DNA of 64,000 nucleotides from Brevibacterium daeguense (GCF_021729135.1 NZ_JAJTWW010000008.1:62001-126000); one strand, 5' to 3'; shown: positions 28,544 to 38,231, numbered from the stretch's first letter. Program-made: numbers and translations. The notes: generated from the sequence alone by a model not told the origin.

Positions 28544-29332
28544 ATGACGCCGACCCGACTGCTGACCGCTCCAAACCGGCACCTCGGCGCCACGGCTCGG
28601 GTGTGGTGGGCCGCGCTGGTAGTCTGCGCCGCCGTCCTGGTCGTGGTTCTCGTCGTCGATGCCCTGAATCGGCTGGCGGGGACCCGCGGGATCTTCCCGG
28701 CATTCGCGCACCCAGTGTTCGACAGCGATCGCGATCGGGGGCTCGCCGAGACGGTCGGCTACCTGCAGCTGCTGGTCGCGGCCGGAGCTCTCGTCTACAC
28801 GGCGCTGAGCATGGGCCGGGCGTCGATCCACTACGTCTTCGCGGCTGCCTTCGTGGTCGTCATCGCCGACGACGGCCTCGAGCTGCACGAGAACTGGGGC
28901 GGGGCGGTGTCCGACACGCTTGGATTCCGGTCCGCGATCGGATTGCGGGGGCAGGACTTCGGCGAGCTCGTGGTGTGGGGGCTCCTCAGCCTCCCGATCG
29001 TCGTCGCCCTCCTCATCACCTGGTTCCGCAGCTCGATCCGAGCCCGGCGCCAGGCGGTGGTGATCACCGGCGGGATCGTGCTCCTGGTCTTCTTCGCGGC
29101 GGTGCTCGACGGCCTTGGCCCGGCTTCCGGTCTCCTCGGCTGGTCGGATCGCGCCCGCTACCTGGTCAAGCTCGTCGAATCCGCGGGCGAGCTGGGCTCG
29201 ATGAGCGTGATCATGCTCAGCGCCCTGTTCTTCGCCCTGCGGCAGCGCCTTCGATCCGCTCACCCCGAACACGCAGCCGGCGAAGCGCTCGACGGAGAGC
29301 AGTTCAGCGGCGAGCGGGGCGATCCGGCGTAG
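28544..29332 (+). CDS. Hypothetical five-helix membrane protein
   Basis: 262-aa integral membrane protein not recognised as any named family. Five hydrophobic segments are seen at about residues 19-40, 68-88, 93-112, 147-165 and 176-197, plus a less certain one near 225-240. Two acidic motifs sit between helices: IADDGLELHENW after helix 3 and LVKLVESAGELGSM before the last helix; Glu and His residues next to membrane helices could bind a metal or carry protons, but this is speculation. The start at 28544 is supported by a leaderless -10; the frame could be read from 28457. Solitary gene, divergent from typA. Confidence 0.7.
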   Translation: MTPTRLLTAPNRHLGATARVWWAALVVCAAVLVVVLVVDALNRLAGTRGIFPAFAHPVFDSDRDRGLAETVGYLQLLVAAGALVYTALSMGRASIHYVFAAAFVVVIADDGLELHENWGGAVSDTLGFRSAIGLRGQDFGELVVWGLLSLPIVVALLITWFRSSIRARRQAVVITGGIVLLVFFAAVLDGLGPASGLLGWSDRARYLVKLVESAGELGSMSVIMLSALFFALRQRLRSAHPEHAAGEALDGEQFSGERGDPA

Positions 29333-29432
29333 TCAGCAGCAATCCGCGGATGTCGCCGCACTGCGTGAGCGGACTCAACCGCCGGACCGGGCCACCCGGA
29401 CCAACGGACTGCGGACCAACCGACGGCGGAGG

Positions 29433-29463
29433 ATCACCAGCCCGGGCATCACCAGCCGCGGGC
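29433..29463 (-). repeat. 15/16-bp duplication across the MBL-hydrolase stop codon
   Basis: ATCACCAGCCCGGGC (29433-29447) and ATCACCAGCCGCGGGC (29448-29463). On the minus strand this gives TGA, four sense codons and a second in-frame TGA. Confidence 0.85.
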
Positions 29464-30105
29464 CGACCACTCCGGGATCTGGGGGCGCTCCGCGCCCAGC
29501 GTGGTCGACGCGCCGTGGCCGGGCAGCACCAGCGTCTCATCCCCGAACTCGTCGAAGACTCGCTCCTGCAGATCCGACATCAGCGACTGGAAGTCCTCCG
29601 AGCTCCAGGTCTTGCCGGGGCCACCCGGGAACAGACTGTCGCCGGAGAAGATCACCGTGGTGCCGGAGGCATCGCGCAGCACGTAGGCGATGGAGCCGGG
29701 GGTGTGTCCGCGCAGGTGGACGCACTCGAGCACGAAGCCGTCGAAGTAGAGGAAGTCGCCGTGCTCGACCGGACGGGTGATCGGGGCCCCGCCCTCCTGC
29801 TCGGGAATCGCGGGCGCGTCGATGCTCCCCGCCACCGTTGCAGCCGCGTGACGGCCCGACACCTCAGCCAGCGCGCGCACATGATCCCAGTGCTGGTGCG
29901 TGGTCAGCACGTGGGTGAGCTTCGTCGGGGCATCCGTGTCGGCCGCGCCCGCGCGAAGGAGCTCCTCGATCGCCGCGGCGTCATCGGCGGCATCGATGAG
30001 AACCTGGTCGCCCGAGGTCCGGGACGTCAGCAGATAGACGTTGTTCGCCATCTCGGACACGCTGATCGAACGGACGACGACGGTGTCGAGGACAAGCGGT
30101 TCCAT
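29449..30105 (-). CDS. MBL-fold metallo-hydrolase (glyoxalase II-like)
   Basis: 218-aa metallo-beta-lactamase-fold hydrolase of the glyoxalase II / thioesterase-like group. Zinc motifs: THQHWDH (the HxHxDH signature), a distal His in LRGHTPGS, Asp in FSGDSLF and His in LPGHGAST. Start at 30105 has GGGGAGA 4 nt upstream, better than the longer frame to 30135. Last gene of a minus-strand series that begins at tdk. Substrate unknown; a role in thiol-ester (mycothiol or CoA) hydrolysis is possible. Confidence 0.88.
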   Translation of the reverse strand: MEPLVLDTVVVRSISVSEMANNVYLLTSRTSGDQVLIDAADDAAAIEELLRAGAADTDAPTKLTHVLTTHQHWDHVRALAEVSGRHAAATVAGSIDAPAIPEQEGGAPITRPVEHGDFLYFDGFVLECVHLRGHTPGSIAYVLRDASGTTVIFSGDSLFPGGPGKTWSSEDFQSLMSDLQERVFDEFGDETLVLPGHGASTTLGAERPQIPEWSARGW

Positions 30106-30226
30106 GTGTCTCCCCTGCAGATCGGTGCGCGGCACCGGCGTGGTCCGGCGCCCGGGCCTCCAGCCTAACGCCGAAGCGGCCCTGGGCTGAAGGCCGACGA
30201 CGCCGGGCGATGCGGACCGACCGGCT

Positions 30227-31303
30227 TCACCACTTGCCCCGGGTGTACTGCGGTGGATAGGGCGCCTCGCGCCAGTCGAGACCGAGTTCGTGCGCGGCCC
30301 GCAGCGGCCAGTTCGGCTCCCGCAGCGCGGCCCGGGCCAGCAGCACGACGTCGGCGTCGCCGGTCGCGAGGATTCCCTCGGCCTGCGCCGGCTCCGTGAT
30401 CAGACCGACGGCACCCGTGGTCACCCCGGCTCCGGCGATCTCCCCGGCGAGCGGGACCTGATAGGACGGCCCGATCGGAATGTCGGCGAGGACGTTCCCG
30501 CCGCTGGAGACATCGATGAGATCGACGCCGGCGTGCTGCAGCTGCACGGCCACCTCGGTGGCCTCCGCGATGTCGAAGCCTCCCTCGGTCCACTCCGAGG
30601 CGGACATCCGGACGAGCACCGGCTTCGATTCGGAGAAGTTGGCGCGCACCGCCTCGTACACCTCGAACAGCAGGCGAGCACGGTTCTCCAGTGTGCCGCC
30701 GTAGGCGTCTGTTCGAGTGTTCGACAGCGGTGACAGGAATTCGTGGATGAGGTAGCCGTGAGCAGCGTGGATCTCGACGACATCGATCCCAGCGGCGTCG
30801 GCCCGGGCCGCTGCAGCTCCGAAGGCGGCGACCACCTCGGCGATCTCCTGCTGCGACAGCCCGCGCGGAGCGGCCAGACCGGGGAAGGCCAGATCGGACG
30901 GACCCACGGAGGCCCAGCCTCCCTCGTCGACCGGAACAGAGCCCTTGGGCTCACCGACGAACGGGCGGAACGTGCTGGCCTTCCTGCCGGCATGGGCCAG
31001 CTGGACGCCGAAGGCAGCGTGCTGGGAATGGACGAACTCGGCCACCTGCGCCCACGCGTGCGCTTGGTCGTCGTTCCAGATGCCGGCATCCTGCGGCGAG
31101 ATCCTGCCCTCGGGGACGACCGCGGCCGCCTCGGACATCACGAGGCCGAATCCGCCCTGCGCCCGCGCGCCCAGGTGAACGAGGTGCCAGGCCCCCGGCA
31201 CCCCGTCACGGTTCTCGCAGGAGTACTGGCACATCGGGGCCAGCCAGATCCGGTTGCGGACGGTGAGCTCGCGCAGGGTGATCGGTTCGAAGAGTCGGGG
31301 CAA
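30227..31303 (-). CDS. NADH:flavin oxidoreductase, Old Yellow Enzyme (YqjM-type)
   Basis: 358-aa FMN-dependent ene-reductase reducing activated C=C bonds with NAD(P)H. It has the YqjM-class features MCQYSCENRDGVPGAWH (FMN-binding Cys), IHAAHGYLIHEFLSPLSN (the His pair that holds the substrate) and the C-terminal GDADVVLLARAALREP. The TTG at 31303 was chosen: the protein then begins (M)PRLFEPITLR as in the family, and AGGAG lies 8 nt upstream. The 993-residue open frame continuing to 33208 is a shadow over the transporter gene. Follows the DASS transporter on the same strand after 143 bp. Confidence 0.92.
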   Translation of the reverse strand: MPRLFEPITLRELTVRNRIWLAPMCQYSCENRDGVPGAWHLVHLGARAQGGFGLVMSEAAAVVPEGRISPQDAGIWNDDQAHAWAQVAEFVHSQHAAFGVQLAHAGRKASTFRPFVGEPKGSVPVDEGGWASVGPSDLAFPGLAAPRGLSQQEIAEVVAAFGAAAARADAAGIDVVEIHAAHGYLIHEFLSPLSNTRTDAYGGTLENRARLLFEVYEAVRANFSESKPVLVRMSASEWTEGGFDIAEATEVAVQLQHAGVDLIDVSSGGNVLADIPIGPSYQVPLAGEIAGAGVTTGAVGLITEPAQAEGILATGDADVVLLARAALREPNWPLRAAHELGLDWREAPYPPQYTRGKW

Positions 31304-31423
31304 GGTTCGGTCTCCTGAATGGTTGCGGTTGGCCGGACCGGGGCGGTCCGCTGGGTTCACTGAGGTGATGAGTGGGTCATGGTGGGTGCTTCGGGTGCGA
31401 AGAGCCGGGCTCTCAGACGCTCG

Positions 31424-31461
31424 ACTATCAGTTGACGATGCCACTATCAGTAGACGATGCC
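31424..31461 (-). repeat. 19-bp duplication across the DASS-transporter stop codon
   Basis: ACTATCAGTTGACGATGCC (31424-31442) and ACTATCAGTAGACGATGCC (31443-31461) differ by one base. The stop codon is TCA 31447-31449 (TGA on minus); the copy is out of frame. Confidence 0.92.
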
Positions 31462-33153
31462 GAACACCCAGGTGGCCAGGGTCATGGTGGTCAGGGTGAT
31501 GAGGACCAACCCGGCCAGGTTGAGCCACACGCCACCCTTCACCATCTGACCGATGGTGACATAGCCCGAGCCATAGGCCACCGCGTTCGGCGGAGTCGCC
31601 ACCGGAAGCATGAAGGCGCAGGTGGCGGCCAGGGCCACAGGGATCGTCAGCAGCAGCGGATCCACGTCGAGCCCGAGCGCGATTCCGCCGACGACGGGCA
31701 GGAAGGTGGCGGCGGTCGCCGTGTTCGAGGTGATCTCCGTCAGCGCGAGGATGCCGCCGGCGGTGACCATCACCAGGAGCAGAACGGGCAGTCCCTGCAG
31801 AGCCTGGGCGCTCCGGCCGATCCACTCGGTCAGCCCCGAGGAGGAGAACTGTCCGGACAATGCCAGACCGCCGCCGAAGAGCAGCAGCACTCCCCACGGG
31901 AGCTGGACGGCGGTGTCCCAGTCGAGCAGGCGGACGCCGCGCTGCGCACCGGCAGGGATCAGGAAGAGCAGCAGCCCGGCGACCATGGCGATGCCGGCGT
32001 CGGAGATCGGCGGGTTCTCGAAGACGGTCGGGATGATGATCCAGGCCAGTGCCGCGCTGATGAAGACGCACAGCACAAGGATCTCCCCGGTCGACATCCT
32101 CCCGAGCTTGGCCATCTCTGACCTGATGAGCTCGCGGCCGCCCGGAATGCGCTCGGTCTCCGGCTTGAACAGCACCTTGACGAGCAGGAACCACGCGATG
32201 ACCATCATCACGACAGCCAGCGGCACGCCGACGAGCATCCACTGGCCGAAGCCGATCGTGATGTCGTGATTCTCCTTGAGGTAGCCGACGAGCAGGGTGT
32301 TCGGCGGGGTTCCGATGATGGTTCCCAGCGACCCGATCGACGCGGAATAGGCGATGCCGAGCATGAGCGCGGTGCCGAACTTCGACTTGAGCACCGCCGA
32401 CTTCGTCGACTGCTCTGCAGCGTCGCCGTCCTCGCCGTCCGAGGTGCCGTCCGCGTCGCCCGCCGAGGCGCGAGCGACAGCCGAGCTGCCCGATCCGGTT
32501 GCATGATCCCGACCGGCCAATCCCATGGTGCTGGGGTCCTTCTCCATCGCCTCGTTGACGAGGAGCAGGACCGATAGCCCGATCGGCAGCATGAGGACGG
32601 CAGTCGCGGTGTTGGACACCCACATCGACAGGAAGCCGGTGGCGATCATGAAGCCGCCGATCATCGCGCCGGTGCGCTCGCCCATGAGCGAGAGCACGAC
32701 GAGCGCGATCCGCCTGTGCAGGTTCCAGCGCTGCATGGCCAGGGCGATGAGGAAGCCGCCCATGAAGAGGAAGATCGTGTCCGCCCCGTAGCTCGCACCG
32801 ATCGTGCTGACGGTGACCGGCTCGTCCTCGGTGCCGCCGAAGATCGGGAAGATGATGAGCGGCAGGAGCGCGGTGGCCGGGATCGGGATCGCCTCGGTCA
32901 TCCACCACACCGCCATGAGGCCTGCGGTCGCGGCCGTCAGCCGAGCCGGCTGCGGCACGTCCTCGGGCATGATCACCCACAGCAGGACGGCGAGGAACAG
33001 ACCGCCGAGAATGCCGGCCCAGCGCAGGCGATTGGAGCCGATCGTCAGCCCGGGGGCGCGCAACCCCGGGGCGATGATCTGCTTGGAGGCGGGCCGTGTC
33101 GCACGCTGGTGCGCAGCGCTGCCCTGCTCCTCGGCGGGTCGTGGTGAAGACAT
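31447..33153 (-). CDS. DASS (SLC13) family sodium:dicarboxylate/anion symporter
   Basis: 568-aa polytopic secondary transporter of the divalent anion:Na+ symporter family. Both SNT sodium/substrate motifs are present (WVSNTATAVLMLP and TSNTATAATFLP), with the GTIIGTPPNTLLVG loop and the C-terminal MLPVATPPNAVAYGSGY. A 40-residue acidic, Gly/Asp-rich cytoplasmic insert (about 210-250) separates the halves. Expected substrates are C4-dicarboxylates, citrate or sulfate. Start ATG at 33153. Flanked by an enol-lactonase-like hydrolase and an Old Yellow Enzyme on the same strand, which hints at uptake and breakdown of an organic acid. Confidence 0.92.
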   Translation of the reverse strand: MSSPRPAEEQGSAAHQRATRPASKQIIAPGLRAPGLTIGSNRLRWAGILGGLFLAVLLWVIMPEDVPQPARLTAATAGLMAVWWMTEAIPIPATALLPLIIFPIFGGTEDEPVTVSTIGASYGADTIFLFMGGFLIALAMQRWNLHRRIALVVLSLMGERTGAMIGGFMIATGFLSMWVSNTATAVLMLPIGLSVLLLVNEAMEKDPSTMGLAGRDHATGSGSSAVARASAGDADGTSDGEDGDAAEQSTKSAVLKSKFGTALMLGIAYSASIGSLGTIIGTPPNTLLVGYLKENHDITIGFGQWMLVGVPLAVVMMVIAWFLLVKVLFKPETERIPGGRELIRSEMAKLGRMSTGEILVLCVFISAALAWIIIPTVFENPPISDAGIAMVAGLLLFLIPAGAQRGVRLLDWDTAVQLPWGVLLLFGGGLALSGQFSSSGLTEWIGRSAQALQGLPVLLLVMVTAGGILALTEITSNTATAATFLPVVGGIALGLDVDPLLLTIPVALAATCAFMLPVATPPNAVAYGSGYVTIGQMVKGGVWLNLAGLVLITLTTMTLATWVFGIVY

Positions 33154-33218
33154 CGGATTGCGTCCTCTCGGTGGTGCGGTGACGCCGGTGGCTCCGCGGT
33201 GGGCGCAACTCGCCGCGG

Positions 33219-34010
33219 TCAGCCGGCTGAGGGTTCGGTGACCAGCTGCTCTTCGAAGAAGCTGGTGAGTCGGTCGGCGACGAGTTCGGGGTGCTCAGCC
33301 ACCGGCAGGTGTCCGGAGTCCGGGATCACCGCGAACTCCGAGCCCTCGACGCGCTCGTGGAGCGCGCGCATGGCCTCCGGCGGATTGGACGGGTCCTGAG
33401 CTCCGGCCAGGAACATCGCAGGGACGCTGATCGCCTCGACCGAGCCGTCGATATCGAACCGCTCGAGCGCGCGACAGCAGTCGATGTAGCTCTCGTCGTC
33501 GGTGCCCGCGAGCATCTCCAGGACGATCGGGCCCGCGGCATTGTCCTCGTCGAGGAATCCCGCGGCGAACCAGCGGTCGGCGGTGTCCGGGATCAGGCTG
33601 CGAGTGCCACCTGCTCGGACTCTGGCAATGCGCTGCTCCCACGTGCTGCTGTCACCGAATTTCGGCCCGCAGCACAGAGCGCCGATCGCGCGCACGCGCT
33701 CGGGGGCCTTGAGCGCGAGCGCCAGGGCCAGTCCACCCGAGATCGAGATGCCGGCGTAGCCGAACGTCGCGGCGTTGAGCTCGTCGGCGATCTCCAGCAC
33801 GCAGTCGGCGATGCGGTCGATCGTGACCTCAGGGATCCGGGGACTCCGGCCGTGACCGGGGAGATCGAACGCCACCACCCGGAAGTCGTCGGCCAGGCGG
33901 TAGGCCACTCCCGCCCACAGTGCCTGGGTGGTGCCGAGCGAAGGTCCGAGGATGAGCACTGGGGCTGCGGGATCCGCATCGTTGATGATCGAGTAGGCGA
34001 GCTTCGACAT
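33219..34010 (-). CDS. Alpha/beta hydrolase, 3-oxoadipate enol-lactonase-like
   Basis: 263-aa alpha/beta-hydrolase. The catalytic Ser is in GISISGGLALA (nucleophile elbow G-x-S-x-G), Asp in FLAGAQDPSNPP and His in PDSGHLPVAEHP, the PcaD/BioH-type layout, with LGTTQALW near the N-terminus as in enol-lactonases. No other beta-ketoadipate genes are near, so the real substrate is open. Start at 34010 was chosen from the family start (MSKLAYSI); the upstream ribosome-binding site is weak. Confidence 0.82.
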   Translation of the reverse strand: MSKLAYSIINDADPAAPVLILGPSLGTTQALWAGVAYRLADDFRVVAFDLPGHGRSPRIPEVTIDRIADCVLEIADELNAATFGYAGISISGGLALALALKAPERVRAIGALCCGPKFGDSSTWEQRIARVRAGGTRSLIPDTADRWFAAGFLDEDNAAGPIVLEMLAGTDDESYIDCCRALERFDIDGSVEAISVPAMFLAGAQDPSNPPEAMRALHERVEGSEFAVIPDSGHLPVAEHPELVADRLTSFFEEQLVTEPSAG

Positions 34011-34163
34011 GGGCAGGCACCTTCCGACAGGGGCTGATGTGCGGACCAACCGCAGCGATTCACTCGCTGCGCTGCTCCAGCCGCGGTGGTTCTGCATTCA
34101 CTGTATCGGAGGGCGGGGACGCGGAGGCAGCTGACGAGGCGGACCGAGGGAGCACCTTGGCGA

Positions 34164-34814
34164 TCACTCCACGACGTCGGCGAGTACGCCCTGAGACTCC
34201 TGGAGATAGCAGTGAGCGCACAGGGATTCGTAGGCCACCTCTCCCCCGTCGATGGCGACCTGGTCTCCGTCGAACACGAAGCGGTCGTCGACCTGGCGCC
34301 CGTTGAACAGCGCCTTGCGGCCGCAGCGGCAGATCGTCTTGAGCTCTTCCAGGGTGTGCGCGATCTCCAGCAGCCGGGCCGAGCCGGGGAAGGCACGGGT
34401 GCGGAAGTCGGTGCGAATGCCGTAGGCCATCACCGGCACCTCGTGCCCGGCCGCGATCCGCAGCAGCCCGTCGACCTGAGCGGCGGACAGGAACTGCGCC
34501 TCGTCGATGAGCAGACAGGCCACCGGCGCGACCGGCATGTCGAGGGTGGTGAGCAGCGCCTCAGGATCCACATACCCGGCGACGTCCGCGAACAGCGCCT
34601 CCACATCGTCGCCGGCGCCGATCAGGAAGTCGACCTTGCGGGTCACCCCGAGCCGCGAGACGATCTCGTCATCGCCTTTGGTGTCGAGGCTGGGCTTGGC
34701 CAGCAGCACCCGCTGTCCGCGCTCCTCGTAGTTGAATGCCGCCTGCAGCAGCGCCGTTGACTTCCCGGAATTCATCGCCCCGTACCGGAAGTAGAGCTTG
34801 GCCACCTGATGCAC
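34164..34814 (-). CDS. tdk: Thymidine kinase (type II)
   Basis: 216-aa type II thymidine kinase for thymidine salvage. P-loop GAMNSGKS (about 12-19), the DEAQFL catalytic/Walker B stretch, the substrate lasso and a zinc site formed by CRCG and CAHC. The GTG at 34814 is annotated; a second GTG at 34805 (VAKLYF) is an alternative since neither has a clear Shine-Dalgarno. Divergent from icd. Confidence 0.92.
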   Translation of the reverse strand: MHQVAKLYFRYGAMNSGKSTALLQAAFNYEERGQRVLLAKPSLDTKGDDEIVSRLGVTRKVDFLIGAGDDVEALFADVAGYVDPEALLTTLDMPVAPVACLLIDEAQFLSAAQVDGLLRIAAGHEVPVMAYGIRTDFRTRAFPGSARLLEIAHTLEELKTICRCGRKALFNGRQVDDRFVFDGDQVAIDGGEVAYESLCAHCYLQESQGVLADVVE

Positions 34815-34899
34815 TCCCGTCCCATGCGCTGATCGCTGCCTGTCCGCCGCTGCGGCACCTCAAGCATCGTACCGACCACAGCGCTCCCTCCGTCATCAG

Positions 34900-34905
34900 T
34901 AGACT
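34900..34905 (+). promoter_or_regulatory. Candidate icd -10 element
   Basis: TAGACT about 44 nt upstream of the icd ATG, leaving room for a leader with GGAG. Spacing is the only evidence. Confidence 0.35.
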
Positions 34906-34948
34906 TGACCCCGAAAACCCCCTACACGATCTGGAGTGGTCCATCACT

Positions 34949-37174
34949 ATGGCGAAGATCATCTACACCCGCACCGACGAAGCGCCTCTCCTGGCGACCT
35001 ATTCGCTCAAGCCCATCGTGGAGGCGTTCGCGACGACCGCCGGCGTGGAGGTCGAGACCCGGGACATCTCCCTGGCCGGTCGCATCATCGCGCTGTTCAG
35101 CGACTACCTCACCGACGAGCAGAAGCAGGACGATGCCCTCGCCGAACTCGGCGCGATGACCAAGCAGCCCGACGCCAACATCATCAAGCTGCCGAACATC
35201 TCCGCCTCGGTCCCACAGCTCAAGGCGGCGGTGAAGGAACTCCAGTCCCAGGGCTATGCGCTGCCGGACTACCCCGAGGAGCCGTCCACCGACGAGGAGA
35301 AGGACGTCCGCGCCCGCTACGACAAGGTCAAGGGCTCGGCCGTCAACCCGGTGCTGCGCGAGGGCAATTCCGATCGCCGCGCGCCGAAGGCAGTGAAGAA
35401 CTTCGCCAAGGCCCACCCCCACTCGATGGGCGAATGGTCGTCCGACTCCAGGACCGAGGTCGCGACCATGGACGCCGACGACTTCCGCTCCAATGAGCAG
35501 TCGGTCGTCTTCCCCGCCGATGACACCGCCACCATCCGCCTGCGCACGGCTGACGGCACCACTGATCTCAAGTCCTTCGACGTCCTCGCCGGCGAGATCG
35601 TCGACGGCACGTTCATGAAGGCCTCCGCGCTCGACGCCTTCCTGCGCGAGCAGGTCAAGCGCGCCAAGGAGAACGGTGTCCTGTTCTCCGTCCACCTCAA
35701 GGCCACCATGATGAAGGTCTCCGACCCGATCATCTTCGGCCACGCCATCGAGGCGTTCTTCCCCGAGGTCTTCGAACAGTACGGCGAGCAGCTCGCCGAG
35801 GCGGGGCTGACTCCCGACAACGGTCTCGGCGCGATCCTCGACGGATTGGATGCGCTTCCGTCCGACGTCGCCGAGGGAGTCCGCGCCGGCGTCGACAAGG
35901 GCCTTGCCGAGGGCCCGGAGATGGCGATGGTCAACTCCGACAAGGGCATCACCAACCTGCATGTGCCCAGCGACGTCATCGTCGACGCATCGATGCCGGC
36001 GATGATCCGCATCGGCGGCAAGATGTGGGGTCCGGACGACGACACCCATGACGCTCTGGCCGTCATCCCGGACTCGTCCTATGCCGGGGTCTACCAGACC
36101 GTGATCGACGACTGCAAGGCCAACGGCGCCTACGATCCGGCGACCATGGGCTCGGTGGCCAACGTCGGGCTGATGGCGCAGAAGGCCGAGGAGTACGGCA
36201 GCCACGACAAGACCTTCGAGATCTCCCAGGCCGGCACCGTCGAGGTCGTCAACGCCGCCGGTGAGGTTCTCATGAGCCACGACGTGGAGCCCGGTGACAT
36301 CTGGCGCGCCTGCCAGACCAAGGATGTGCCACTCCGCGACTGGGTCAAGCTGGCCGTGACCCGTGCCCGCCTGTCGGAGACTCCCGCGGTGTTCTGGCTG
36401 GACGACGGCCGCGCCCACGACCGCAACCTCATCGCCAAGGTCGAGGAATACCTGGGGGAGCACGACACGTCCGGGCTGGACATCCGAATCATGTCGCCGG
36501 ATGAGGCCACGCAGTTCTCGCTCGACCGGATCCGCAAGGGTGAGGACACCATCTCCGTGACCGGCAACGTGCTGCGCGACTACAACACCGACCTCTTCCC
36601 GATCCTCGAGCTGGGGACCTCGGCGAAGATGCTGTCGGTGGTGCCGCTGATCGCGGGCGGCGGCCTCTTCGAGACCGGCGCCGGCGGTTCGGCGCCCAAG
36701 CACGTCCAGCAGCTCGTCGAGGAGAACCACCTGCGCTGGGACTCGCTCGGTGAGTTCTTCGCGATCGCCGAGAGCTTCCGCCACCTGTTCAACTCGGAGG
36801 ACAACGCCCGTGCCGGCGCGCTCGCCGAGACCCTCGACAACGCCACCGAGACCTTCCTCCACGAGAACAGGTCGCCCTCGCGCAAGGCGGGCGAACTCGA
36901 CAACCGCGGCAGCCACTTCTACCTGGCGCTGTACTGGGCCGAGGAGCTGGCGAAGCAGACCTCCGATTCCGAGCTCGCGGCGGCGTTCGCCCAGGTCGCG
37001 AAGGACCTGCGGGAGAACGAGGCGAAGATCACCGAGGAGCTGCTCGCCGTGCAGGGCTCGTCGGTCGACCTCGGCGGCTACTACAACCCTGACGAGGAGA
37101 AGACCGCCGCCGTGATGCGGCCGTCGCAGACCTTCAACGACATCATCTCCTCCCTGGAGAAGAAGCTGGTCTGA
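34949..37174 (+). CDS. icd: Monomeric NADP-dependent isocitrate dehydrogenase
   Basis: 741-aa monomeric-type (IDH-II) isocitrate dehydrogenase converting isocitrate to 2-oxoglutarate with NADP+. The full family length is present. Recognisable segments: the N-terminal [29 protein letters not shown], the Asn-rich [12 protein letters not shown] substrate loop, [31 protein letters not shown] and [15 protein letters not shown]. Start ATG at 34949 with GGAG 12-15 nt upstream. This enzyme class is common in Micrococcales and Corynebacteriales. It forms a TCA pair with gltA 15 kb away. Confidence 0.96.
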   Translation: MAKIIYTRTDEAPLLATYSLKPIVEAFATTAGVEVETRDISLAGRIIALFSDYLTDEQKQDDALAELGAMTKQPDANIIKLPNISASVPQLKAAVKELQSQGYALPDYPEEPSTDEEKDVRARYDKVKGSAVNPVLREGNSDRRAPKAVKNFAKAHPHSMGEWSSDSRTEVATMDADDFRSNEQSVVFPADDTATIRLRTADGTTDLKSFDVLAGEIVDGTFMKASALDAFLREQVKRAKENGVLFSVHLKATMMKVSDPIIFGHAIEAFFPEVFEQYGEQLAEAGLTPDNGLGAILDGLDALPSDVAEGVRAGVDKGLAEGPEMAMVNSDKGITNLHVPSDVIVDASMPAMIRIGGKMWGPDDDTHDALAVIPDSSYAGVYQTVIDDCKANGAYDPATMGSVANVGLMAQKAEEYGSHDKTFEISQAGTVEVVNAAGEVLMSHDVEPGDIWRACQTKDVPLRDWVKLAVTRARLSETPAVFWLDDGRAHDRNLIAKVEEYLGEHDTSGLDIRIMSPDEATQFSLDRIRKGEDTISVTGNVLRDYNTDLFPILELGTSAKMLSVVPLIAGGGLFETGAGGSAPKHVQQLVEENHLRWDSLGEFFAIAESFRHLFNSEDNARAGALAETLDNATETFLHENRSPSRKAGELDNRGSHFYLALYWAEELAKQTSDSELAAAFAQVAKDLRENEAKITEELLAVQGSSVDLGGYYNPDEEKTAAVMRPSQTFNDIISSLEKKLV

Positions 37175-37188
37175 TCCCACTTCCCACC

Positions 37189-37225
37189 CGAGGGCTCCGC
37201 ACGCGACCGGCGTGCGGAGCCCTCG
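37189..37225. terminator. Terminator after icd
   Basis: 16-bp perfect stem (37189-37204 with 37210-37225) and a 5-nt loop, 15 bp after the icd stop. Confidence 0.85.
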
Positions 37226-37303
37226 CTCGTTCTCCCTGCGGGACCGATGCCTGGGCGAGCTCGTCCGAGCCGACTCAGCGGGACGCCTCGGCGGGCGAGG
37301 CGC

Positions 37304-37309
37304 TAGTGT
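37304..37309 (+). promoter_or_regulatory. Candidate -10 for the ABM monooxygenase gene
   Basis: TAGTGT about 58 nt before the start, with a separate GAAGGAGAG ribosome-binding site close to the ATG. Confidence 0.3.
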
Positions 37310-37366
37310 TCAGACTGTCGGCTGCCGCACCCCTGCCGGCTGCCCCGATCGCGTGAAGGAGAGCAC

Positions 37367-37690
37367 ATGTACTTCATCGTTGTGAAGTTTTCCGTCAAGG
37401 ACGAGTACGTGGACCAGTGGCCCGAGCTGTCACGGGAGTTCACCGAGACCACCCGCCAGGAGCCGGGCAACCTCTGGTTCGACTGGTCCAAGAGCCTGGA
37501 GGTCCCGAACGAGTACGTGCTCGTCGAGGCATTCGCCGACGACGAGGCCGCCGGTGCTCATGTCAACAGCGACCACTTCAAGAAGATGCAGCAGGAATTC
37601 CCGCAGTACCTCGTCTCGACCCCGAAGATCATCTCCCGCAAGGTCGAGGGCAGCGGCTGGGACGAGATGGGCGAGATCAGCGTCGGCTGA
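37367..37690 (+). CDS. ABM-domain (quinol-type) monooxygenase
   Basis: 107-aa antibiotic-biosynthesis-monooxygenase-fold protein (dimeric alpha/beta barrel, YgiN-like quinol monooxygenase type). Family pattern: FIVVKFSVKDEYVDQW, TTRQEPGNLWFDW and VLVEAFADDEAAGAHVNSDHFK. Such proteins are cofactor-free oxygenases or quinone/heme-handling enzymes; this one's substrate is unknown. GAAGGAGAG sits 4 nt before the ATG. It ends in a 14-bp tail-to-tail overlap with the OsmC gene. Confidence 0.88.
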   Translation: MYFIVVKFSVKDEYVDQWPELSREFTETTRQEPGNLWFDWSKSLEVPNEYVLVEAFADDEAAGAHVNSDHFKKMQQEFPQYLVSTPKIISRKVEGSGWDEMGEISVG

Positions 37691-38171
37691 CGTTCTCGAC
37701 CCGTGAGTTGATCTGCACGGGTGTCGCGTGCTCCACCGTGCGCGACACCGTGCAGTGCTTGTCGTGCGAGAGCTGCACGAGGCGCTCGACCATCCCGGCT
37801 GCGGCCCGCCCCGCCTCGTCATCGGGGAACGCGAGATCGAAGTCAAGGGAGATGTCCGTGAGCCGGGTGGCGCCGTCCTCACTGATGAGGTTCGATGAGG
37901 CGCCCACCGAGAATCGCTCGGGCTCGGTGCGTCGCGAGGTGACGGTGTCGACGTCGATCGCCGAGCAGCCCGCCAGCGCCGCCAGCAGCAGCTCCACGGG
38001 AGTCAGCAACCCCTCGCCGCGGCCGAATTCCAGAGTGGCGCCGTTGGCGCCGACCGCGCGGTAGTGGTTCTCCCCCACTCGGGTGATCTCGATGCTGCGC
38101 TCGGTGTCCGGCGCTGCCGGGTTGACCGACTCCGGACCGTGGTCCGCCTGTGATGCGCTGTCGTCATTCAT
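37677..38171 (-). CDS. OsmC/Ohr family peroxiredoxin-like protein
   Basis: 164-aa OsmC-type protein reducing organic or fatty-acid hydroperoxides. The reactive pair is visible as Cys69 (LLAALAGCSAIDV) and Cys140 (HDKHCTVSR), with Glu60 in LTPVELLL and an Arg in the RRTEPE stretch. The N-terminal about 30 residues are a polar extension. The start at 38171 has AAGGATG upstream; the frame to 38207 is not supported. Overlaps the ABM gene's end by 14 bp. Confidence 0.9.
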   Translation of the reverse strand: MNDDSASQADHGPESVNPAAPDTERSIEITRVGENHYRAVGANGATLEFGRGEGLLTPVELLLAALAGCSAIDVDTVTSRRTEPERFSVGASSNLISEDGATRLTDISLDFDLAFPDDEAGRAAAGMVERLVQLSHDKHCTVSRTVEHATPVQINSRVENVSRR

Positions 38172-38231
38172 CACATCATCCTTCCACAGCAGGGTGCTCC
38201 ACCACACGCCTATTCTAGCTCAGCCCGTTCC

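Noticed and set aside
30227..33208. 993-codon minus-strand frame
   Set aside because: Only its last 358 codons (Old Yellow Enzyme) are real; the rest is an alternative frame over the DASS transporter, and a TTG start with a ribosome-binding site exists at 31303.
34922..37180. 752-codon minus-strand frame opposite icd
   Set aside because: Antisense shadow; icd on the plus strand is full length with all family motifs.
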